NCBI GenBank assembly: GCA_003505715.1
Contig: DNXU01000484.1
Span: forward strand, 3,878-19,568
From: Cyanobacteria bacterium UBA8803
Lineage (GTDB): Bacteria; Cyanobacteriota; Cyanobacteriia; Cyanobacteriales; Coleofasciculaceae
Length of the DNA: 15,691 nt
Reading direction: 5' to 3'
Under the pieces are notes generated by a model. That model did no database searches. It saw only the letters and a program-made list of their open reading frames with translations, and was not told where the DNA came from. The first letter of the stretch is position 1. Each line of letters opens with the position of its first letter. The position numbers and the translations under genes are program-made. Below, in pieces: positions 7,158-12,173 of the stretch.

Positions 7158-7280
7158 TCAGATACCCGACTTTTTAGAAAAGTCGGGTATCTTGCCTGCC
7201 CATGCTGATGTAGCTTGAGAATAAATGTTCACGAATGAATTCAGCCATGAAGCGTCGGCAAATTTCAGGGAATATAACAT
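7158..7280 (-). pseudogene. 40-codon ORF behind riboswitch 1; probable stump of a duplicated ABC permease gene
   Basis: The ATG at 7280 is preceded by GAGG-N8, exactly the arrangement before the permease ATG at 11841 behind the other riboswitch. The predicted start MLYSLKFAD matches permease MIYQLNLAA at M, Y, L and A with conservative changes between, and the nucleotide match continues for about 25 bases past the ATG before similarity is lost. The ORF then runs through a 31-base hairpin repeat (7161-7191), which encodes its last residues, and stops. I read it as the 5' remnant of a duplicated permease gene; it could instead be a genuine short peptide gene or noncoding leader. A longer reading from TTG-7364 gives a hydrophobic 68-residue peptide, but that extension covers the conserved noncoding riboswitch platform and is unlikely to be coding. 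Confidence 0.4.
7161..7191. repeat. Perfect 14-bp hairpin repeat
   Basis: GATACCCGACTTTT (7161-7174) / AAAAGTCGGGTATC (7178-7191) with loop TAG. No T-tract follows in the minus direction, so it looks like a dispersed cyanobacterial palindrome rather than a standard terminator, though it could impede read-through from riboswitch 1 into the SLC13-type gene. Confidence 0.9.
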
Positions 7281-7378
7281 GGGCAATACCTCAACTTTCA
7301 ATAGCAGGCACAAAAAAACGAGCAGTACTAGCCTTAGCAACTGATAAGATCGAGACATTGCCAAGAATGCCGATTTTT
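7281..7378 (-). promoter_or_regulatory. Expression platform of c-di-AMP riboswitch 1
   Basis: This segment between aptamer and ATG-7280 is alignable with the equivalent segment of riboswitch 2. Read on the minus strand: a hairpin GGCATT-N6-AATGTC (7371-7354), an imperfect stem within CAGT...ACTG (7343-7323), CTCG, a run of seven T (7318-7312), GTGCCTGCT, and GAGG eight bases before the ATG. The stem plus T-run is a candidate intrinsic terminator, which would make this a transcriptional switch. Confidence 0.5.
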
Positions 7379-7565
7379 CAGTCCTCTTTCAATGCCGACG
7401 GGGTTAGCTGACGGACTAGGGTTGAAAGTTACCCTTCTCCACTCGTGTAAGAGTACTCGTTTAAGAGATAGGAGATACGCCCCAAAATTGGTTCCCCCGC
7501 TCTTCCTACACCAATTAGATAGCAAGCTCCTTTGGTGCAGGATCAGATTAGGCTGACTTACTCTA
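7379..7565 (-). promoter_or_regulatory. c-di-AMP riboswitch 1 (ydaO/yuaA type)
   Basis: Read on the minus strand, this matches the ydaO/yuaA aptamer pattern: AGAGCGGGGGAACCAATTTT then GGGGCGTATCTC (7503-7472), and the diagnostic CCGTCAGCTAACCCCG then TCGGC (7414-7394), ending in GAGGACTG. The 5' block TAGAGTAAGTCAGCCTAATC (7565-7546) is identical to that of riboswitch 2. Known members of this class bind c-di-AMP and usually switch expression off. The immediate downstream ORF is a 40-codon stump; the next intact gene on the strand is the SLC13-type transporter. Confidence 0.88.
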
Positions 7566-7576
7566 AGTAAATAATA

Positions 7577-7605
7577 AATGTATCATGGTTGCTCAAACAA
7601 GTCAA
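7577..7605 (-). promoter_or_regulatory. Sigma70-type promoter for riboswitch 1
   Basis: On the minus strand TTGACT (7605-7600) and TACATT (7582-7577) are 17 bases apart, placing the start of transcription a few bases before the first conserved aptamer block at 7565. Confidence 0.6.
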
Positions 7606-7638
7606 TATCGCCAACACCCTAGCGGCTTTGGCGATATT
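7604..7638. repeat. Inverted repeat between the usp gene and riboswitch 1 promoter
   Basis: AATATCGCCAA (7604-7614) / TTGGCGATATT (7628-7638), perfect 11-bp arms and a 13-base loop. It lies 41 bases after the universal stress protein stop, and its edge overlaps the -35 box of the riboswitch promoter. It could be a terminator-like structure or an operator. Confidence 0.7.
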
Positions 7639-7678
7639 AATCGAACCAAAATTGGTGAGAGATTTGGTTATAGACCGA

Positions 7679-8395
7679 TCAAATACTTAAGGAAAGTTCA
7701 GAACTTTTTTCAAAATTTAGGCGGGTAGGAATACCCAAGACGGAACAGGGAAAAGTAGAGCCTAATTTTTGCACAATAGGATGATGAACGCCATGGCAAC
7801 CTAAAAATAGCAGCGTGGCTGCTTCGGATTCAACCACATCTTTCAATTCGAGCGCAATATCACCAAATCGGAGATGAGCCTTAAAGCAACCCTGCCATTC
7901 TTTAGCCACACAGCGGGCTTGCCATAAAATCTGGTCGGCTTGGTCAAACCAGTCCGCTTGAGACACCCTGGTCTTTTTGTGCCGCTTGAGAGATTTCTTC
8001 TTCCGATTTCCTGCTAAAGCCTGAGGTTTGGGTTGAGTAGAGATAGAGGGAGATTTAGAGAGGGATTTGCGAGAATTTGCAGCTGGGCGAGCCTCAGCCG
8101 AGGGAGAGATATCTGAATAGTTACTCTTGAGTTTGGTATCTACAACGTAGACTACTTGAACGGTGATTGGCTCATCGGTAACTAAACGGGTTTGATGGGC
8201 AATCCACATCGTCCAAAGTAGAGCTGTTTGGCTGCTAGGAGAGCCGTTATAGGCAACAATTAAGTTAACAGGTTTTGTCAAATCATGCCAATTATCAGCT
8301 GCGGAATTCGGTTGTGGCAGCAACACCATTTTTTTGATTAAATCCTTTTGCGCAATTGTACCTTCGATAGGCAATACCATTGGCTTAACGTTCAC
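7679..8395 (-). CDS. Universal stress protein (UspA fold, ATP-binding type) with basic insert
   Basis: A 238-residue cytoplasmic protein with a single Usp domain split by an insert. NLIVAYNGSPSSQTALLW (44-61) is the first strand and helix; after VQVVYVVD (79-86) comes a Ser/Pro/Lys/Arg-rich stretch (about 91-147); the domain resumes at ADQILWQARCVAKEW. LGCHG...LGS carries the full ATP-binding motif G-2X-G-9X-G-S (Gly199, Gly202, Gly212-Ser213), so nucleotide binding is expected. The start is GTG-8395, with GAGG eight bases upstream; an ATG at 8380 lacks such a site. It sits between the ABC transporter and riboswitch 1. Some Usp domains elsewhere bind c-di-AMP (for example in KdpD), which is suggestive in this setting but not shown here. 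Confidence 0.85.
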   Translation of the reverse strand: MNVKPMVLPIEGTIAQKDLIKKMVLLPQPNSAADNWHDLTKPVNLIVAYNGSPSSQTALLWTMWIAHQTRLVTDEPITVQVVYVVDTKLKSNYSDISPSAEARPAANSRKSLSKSPSISTQPKPQALAGNRKKKSLKRHKKTRVSQADWFDQADQILWQARCVAKEWQGCFKAHLRFGDIALELKDVVESEAATLLFLGCHGVHHPIVQKLGSTFPCSVLGIPTRLNFEKSSELSLSI

Positions 8396-8425
8396 AGCTT
8401 TAACCTCTATATTCGTAGGTCAATA

Positions 8426-8484
8426 GCTAAGCGGGAAAAGGCTAAGAGTAAATTGCTATTACTCTTTACCATTTCCCCCTTAGC
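8426..8484. repeat. Long imperfect inverted repeat, 26-base arms
   Basis: 8426-8451 pairs with 8459-8484 at 22 of 26 positions around loop ATTGCTA. It lies between the ABC ATPase stop (8531) and the usp start (8395), on the leader or trailer of both. There is no T-tract in either direction. Confidence 0.75.
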
Positions 8485-8530
8485 ACCAGTCAAGGTCACT
8501 TCGCTCCACTTCACTAAACAGTTGCTCGCT

Positions 8531-9367
8531 TTAATCATCTTGGGTAAAATATCGATCCAGGAAGTTTAGGGCGTGATTGCGCAGTTCGTAATACTCTTTA
8601 GACTCGCGCAGTTCCTGGCGATCGCGGGGATGAGGAAAAGGCACGTTTAAAATTTCCCCAATTTTTGCCTTCGGGCCATTGGTCATCATGACAATGCGGT
8701 CAGACATGTAAATCGCTTCATCCACATCATGAGTAATCATCATCACAGCCTGCCGATGGCTTTCCCAGATATCGAGTACCTGTTTCTGTAATTTGCGGCG
8801 CGTGAGAGCATCTAGTGCGCCAAAGGGTTCATCCATCAGTAACATTTTAGGTCGAGTCGCTAAGGCTCTTGCAATTCCTACCCGTTGCTTCATTCCCCCA
8901 GAGATTTCATCCGGGTATTTATTCGCAGCTGCCGTTAAATTCACCATTGCCAGGTGTTCGCTGACAATCTGTTTTTTCTCGACAGTCGCAGTATTCTCAA
9001 ACACTTCATCCACCGCTAACCTGACATTTTCCTGTACAGTCAGCCAAGGTAGCAGCGAATAGTGCTGAAACACCATCATCCGCTCAGCTCCCGGTTTGCG
9101 AATCTCTTTACCCTCTAAGCACACCATCCCAGACGTTGGTTTTTCTAAGCCAGCCACGATTTTAAGCAATGTTGACTTGCCGCAACCAGAGTGACCGATA
9201 ACGGAGATATATTCATCTTCACCAATAGTGAGGTTAATTCCGTCTAAGATAACAAGTTCATCGCCCTCGGGGCTAGGATAAGACTTGATTACATCCTCAA
9301 TTTGCAGAAATTGAGTATCGCTGCGGGTTTGAGAACTGGGTTTGGTAGATAAGGACATAGATTTCAT
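8531..9367 (-). CDS. ABC transporter ATP-binding protein, nitrate/bicarbonate/sulfonate (NrtD/CmpD-like) family
   Basis: A 278-residue cytoplasmic ATPase that powers the importer formed with the permease and binding protein encoded upstream. Walker A GHSGCGKST (58-66), Q-loop Gln101, signature SGGMKQR (156-162), Walker B MLLMDEP (175-181), D-loop FGALDALTR and switch His213 are all intact. The YPSPEGDELVILDGINLTI opening and the QHYSLLPWLTVQENV segment match the NrtD/CmpD group rather than general SsuB/TauB. It is third in the permease-binding protein-ATPase order; the nrtC/cmpC-type fused ATPase seen in classical four-gene nrt and cmp operons is absent here, so the domain presumably acts as a homodimer. 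The start is ATG-9367; a second ATG at 9358 is possible. Confidence 0.92.
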   Translation of the reverse strand: MKSMSLSTKPSSQTRSDTQFLQIEDVIKSYPSPEGDELVILDGINLTIGEDEYISVIGHSGCGKSTLLKIVAGLEKPTSGMVCLEGKEIRKPGAERMMVFQHYSLLPWLTVQENVRLAVDEVFENTATVEKKQIVSEHLAMVNLTAAANKYPDEISGGMKQRVGIARALATRPKMLLMDEPFGALDALTRRKLQKQVLDIWESHRQAVMMITHDVDEAIYMSDRIVMMTNGPKAKIGEILNVPFPHPRDRQELRESKEYYELRNHALNFLDRYFTQDD

Positions 9368-9460
9368 GGCAGGTTCTGGAGAGGATAAAGGATGAGGAAC
9401 GGTGCAGGGAATTTGTTAATTTTTTTTACAGGAATATGAGTTAAAAGAGTGTAACTTAAG

Positions 9461-10891
9461 CTACAACTGGGATAAATAAAAACGTTGAGGCTGGTTGGCT
9501 CTAATTTCAAAGCTACGGAGATAACCGACAGGATCGCTAGGATCAAACTCTCTTTTGTCGATAAAAGCTTCAGCTGGTTCCACTTTGTAATCCTCCTTGG
9601 GACAGGTAATGCCCATTTCCGCAGCAATCTCACGATAGAGTTCGGTTCTCCAAGCTTGACGTGCCTTTTTTAGGGCATCTTTAGGAAACTCCTTAATTTG
9701 CCCCCAACGAGTGGCTTGAGTCATTAACCAGATACTTTGGGATTGCCACAAAAAGGTAGAGTGGTCTCCAGGGATTTTGGCCAACTTTTCTGGTAAATCA
9801 AAGAAAATGGTGGTTTCCTTAGGCGCATTAACAATACGGGATTTGTTGTCAAAGCCACCATAGTTGTACTCCCCAACAATTCCGGGTCGTGTGAACTTAT
9901 CAATAGGGGCACCTGGCTTTTTGGGTTTGGCACCTGTAAAGGAGGGACTGGTAATAAATTTGGCAACTTCAGGACGATTTTGAGGATCGCTGCAATACTG
10001 GCAAGCTTCAATCATCGCTTTCACCAAACTGCGATAAGTTTTAGGATTATCTTCAATAAAAGACTCCATCACCCCCAGCAGTCGATCGGGGTGTCCTGCC
10101 CAAATTTCATGACCTTGAGCAAAGGTAAAACCAACCCCTTCATTCCCCGCGATCGCTCGCGTGTTCCAAGGTTCTGCTACCATATAAGCCTGCATCGCGC
10201 CAATCCGGACGTTATTGACCATCTGGGGCGGTGGAATAATAATCACCCGAAACTCATCTGTAGGATTAACACCCGCAGCTGCTGATAAGTAACGGACAAA
10301 ATATTCGTAGATAGCAGAACTTAAGACCACTGCCCAAATCCGCTCTTCTGAAGGCAGACTATCAAAGTAGCCTCGGAAATCGCGGCCAAATTTATCCAAG
10401 TCTCCTTGGTATTCGTGCCAAGGGCGCAACCCAGAGTTCCACATCGCCTTATTCATCGTCATGGCATTACCGTGCCGATGAATTGTCATCGCCGCACACA
10501 AAGGCGCATGACGGGCACCTTCAGCACCAATACGGGCATTCGTCACCGCCCCAGAAACCACCGGGGACGCATCCAGACGGCCAAAAATAATCCCATCCCG
10601 AGAATTAGCCCAACTCGCTTCCCGACTCAGCGTCACATTCAAGCCATATTTGCGAAAGAAACCTTTTTCCCAAGCGATCGCAAACGGCGCACAATCATTA
10701 ACTGGCACGTATCCTACCGTAATATTCGGTTTTTCCAAACTCTTTGGATCTACTAGTGGTTCAACTGCCAAAGCTGCTTGAGAAAGTTCCTGAGGCGCAC
10801 TAACACCCTTAATTCCACAGGATGAAACTGCCATACCAGCTGCTGCTGCACCAACTTGTTGCAGAAATCGTCTTCGTTTCCAAGTATTCAT
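9461..10891 (-). CDS. ABC transporter substrate-binding lipoprotein, NrtA/CmpA family
   Basis: A 476-residue periplasmic binding protein of the nitrate/bicarbonate family. The N-terminus has a twin-arginine motif KRRRFLQQ (5-12), an Ala-rich core and a lipobox VSSC with Cys25, so it is predicted to be Tat-exported and lipid-anchored. PNITVGYVPVNDCAPFAIAWEKGFF (55-79), PPPQMVNNVRIGAMQAYMVAEPWN (220-243) and the long C-terminal part (LWQSQSIWLMTQATRWG through the end) are characteristic of NrtA/CmpA. Several positions that contact nitrate in NrtA appear changed (Gln to Asn142, His to about Tyr195, Gly to Ala240, Lys to Ala265, aligned from memory), so neither nitrate nor bicarbonate can be assumed. 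The start codon is unambiguous from the Tat motif, but directly upstream is a heptamer array with no ribosome binding site. Confidence 0.9.
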   Translation of the reverse strand: MNTWKRRRFLQQVGAAAAGMAVSSCGIKGVSAPQELSQAALAVEPLVDPKSLEKPNITVGYVPVNDCAPFAIAWEKGFFRKYGLNVTLSREASWANSRDGIIFGRLDASPVVSGAVTNARIGAEGARHAPLCAAMTIHRHGNAMTMNKAMWNSGLRPWHEYQGDLDKFGRDFRGYFDSLPSEERIWAVVLSSAIYEYFVRYLSAAAGVNPTDEFRVIIIPPPQMVNNVRIGAMQAYMVAEPWNTRAIAGNEGVGFTFAQGHEIWAGHPDRLLGVMESFIEDNPKTYRSLVKAMIEACQYCSDPQNRPEVAKFITSPSFTGAKPKKPGAPIDKFTRPGIVGEYNYGGFDNKSRIVNAPKETTIFFDLPEKLAKIPGDHSTFLWQSQSIWLMTQATRWGQIKEFPKDALKKARQAWRTELYREIAAEMGITCPKEDYKVEPAEAFIDKREFDPSDPVGYLRSFEIRANQPQRFYLSQL

Positions 10892-10894
10892 GGT

Positions 10895-10915
10895 GATGGG
10901 TGATGGGTGATGGGT
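10895..10915. repeat. Heptameric tandem repeat GATGGGT x3 touching the binding-protein start
   Basis: Three perfect GATGGGT units; on the coding strand this is ACCCATC x3 ending three bases before the ATG at 10891. It occupies the place of a Shine-Dalgarno sequence. Confidence 0.9.
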
Positions 10916-10989
10916 GGTTGGCGGATTCTTTTTGGGCGATCGCTAACAAGTTGGCGTCCTTATGCGAAACCTTTGCGTTGAAAAAAGGC

Positions 10990-11841
10990 TTAACTTTTCA
11001 CCATCACTGGACGGCGAGTCACCCAACCTTGGACTTTCCCCAAGGCATAATCAAGAACCAAGCCTGTTACTCCAATGACAATCACTGCCAAAAACACGGC
11101 ACTCAAATTTAGACGATTCCACTGATCCCACACAAAAAAGCCAATCCCAATACCACCTGTCAGCATCTCCACTGCCACGATCACCAACCAAGCAATCCCC
11201 AAACTAATCCGCAAACCTGTAAAGATATAGGGCAAACTGGCAGGCCAAATAATTTTAGTAATAGTGCGCCAGCGAGGCATTTCTAGCACCCGTGCCACAT
11301 CCAGATAATCTTTAGAAATACTGGATACGCCGAGAGCAGTGTTAATAATTGTCGGCCACAAGGAAGTAATAAAAATTACAAAAATAGCCGAAGGTTCCGC
11401 TAGGTTAAAAATTGATAAAGCAATCGGCAGCCAAGCTAAGGGAGATACTGGCTTAAAGACTTGAATTAAGGGATTGAGAATCAGCATGGCAACTCTTGAC
11501 ATCCCAATCAGAAACCCCAGAGGAATTGCCACAGCTGCACCCAACAAAAAACCAAACAATACCCGGCGTAGACTTGCCAATAACAGCCAACCCAATCCTA
11601 AGTTCCCAGGGCCTTTGCGAAAGAAAGGGTTGGCATATTCCGCACTATCCATCAGCGCTTGTAGCGGTGTAGGCATTAACTCGGTTAAGAACGTAGCCGC
11701 AAACCACCACAGCAAGAGGATACCTAAAAACCCAACAGTCGGTAATAGGATAACATCTCTAACAATCAGGGGTTTGGCTCGTTTCCAAGCTACACCACCT
11801 GCAACTGCGATGACCGCAGCCAAGTTAAGTTGATATATCAT
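10990..11841 (-). CDS. ABC transporter permease, NrtB/CmpB family
   Basis: A 283-residue inner-membrane permease. It has about six to seven hydrophobic segments and the binding-protein-dependent transport EAA loop ARVLEMPRWRTITKIIWPAS (183-202), which docks with the ATPase. FKPVSPLAWLPIALSIF (129-145) and GIAWLVIVAVEML (215-227) are typical of the NrtB/CmpB/SsuC group. ATG-11841 is preceded by GAGG-N8, 96 bases after the end of c-di-AMP riboswitch 2, and it heads the operon with the binding protein (98-base gap) and ATPase (93-base gap). The order permease, binding protein, ATPase differs from the A-B-C-D order of nrt and cmp operons. Confidence 0.92.
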   Translation of the reverse strand: MIYQLNLAAVIAVAGGVAWKRAKPLIVRDVILLPTVGFLGILLLWWFAATFLTELMPTPLQALMDSAEYANPFFRKGPGNLGLGWLLLASLRRVLFGFLLGAAVAIPLGFLIGMSRVAMLILNPLIQVFKPVSPLAWLPIALSIFNLAEPSAIFVIFITSLWPTIINTALGVSSISKDYLDVARVLEMPRWRTITKIIWPASLPYIFTGLRISLGIAWLVIVAVEMLTGGIGIGFFVWDQWNRLNLSAVFLAVIVIGVTGLVLDYALGKVQGWVTRRPVMVKS

Positions 11842-11937
11842 TGCTAATGCCTCGGATCAGGAGCAGGTACAAAAAACAGAGCAGTACCAAGCAGGATCGC
11901 TGATGAGTTCAGGCATTCCTAAAAAATGCTTCCTCTT
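11842..11937 (-). promoter_or_regulatory. Expression platform of c-di-AMP riboswitch 2
   Basis: Read on the minus strand: a hairpin GCATT...AATGCC (11929-11912), then ATCAGCGATCCTGC, GGTACTGCTCTG, six T (11876-11871), GTACCTGCT and GAGG eight bases before the permease ATG. Each element has a counterpart in the same order behind riboswitch 1. A T-run after an imperfect stem suggests transcription termination as the output; GGTAC/GTACC flanking the T-run is an alternative pairing. Confidence 0.5.
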
Positions 11938-12103
11938 CAGTCTCCTCTCAATGCCTACGAAGTTAGCTGACGGGCTAGGACAGAGAGATGTCCCTCTCGG
12001 CTTTGGACTGGCCAAGCGTAGAGATACGCCCCAAACTTTGGTTCCTCCGCTCCAGCTTTAGCTTGCTATCGGGTGCTTAGCTGGATTAGGCTGACTTACT
12101 CTA
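11938..12103 (-). promoter_or_regulatory. c-di-AMP riboswitch 2 (ydaO/yuaA type) of the ABC transporter operon
   Basis: Minus-strand sequence matches the ydaO/yuaA class: GAGCGGAGGAACCAAAGTTT then GGGGCGTATCTC (12052-12021), and CCCGTCAGCTAACTTCGTAG then GC (11974-11953), ending GAGGAGACTG. The 5' block TAGAGTAAGTCAGCCTAATC (12103-12084) is identical to riboswitch 1. It lies in the untranslated leader of the NrtB-like permease gene, so c-di-AMP is expected to control this transporter, by family precedent as an off-switch. Confidence 0.9.
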
Positions 12104-12114
12104 GTTAGAAACGA

Positions 12115-12120
12115 ATCATA
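12115..12120 (-). promoter_or_regulatory. Candidate -10 box for riboswitch 2
   Basis: TATGAT on the minus strand, about 12 bases before the first conserved aptamer block. No good -35 box is seen at 16-18 bases, so an activator may be involved. No clear NtcA palindrome (GTA-N8-TAC) was seen. Confidence 0.4.
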
Positions 12121-12173
12121 GCATAATTATTCTGGATATTAGCTTATATCTCAAGAAAGATTTACAAATATTG

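Noticed and set aside
7161..7191. Perfect 14-bp hairpin as a terminator of riboswitch 1 transcript
   Set aside because: No T-run follows on the minus strand, and the sequence resembles a dispersed palindrome. It is kept as a repeat.
7281..7364. Signal-peptide-like hydrophobic ORF starting at TTG-7364
   Set aside because: The hydrophobic codons fall on the riboswitch platform that is conserved as RNA in the second leader, where the equivalent frame is different and stops early. Only the part from ATG-7280 has a ribosome site.
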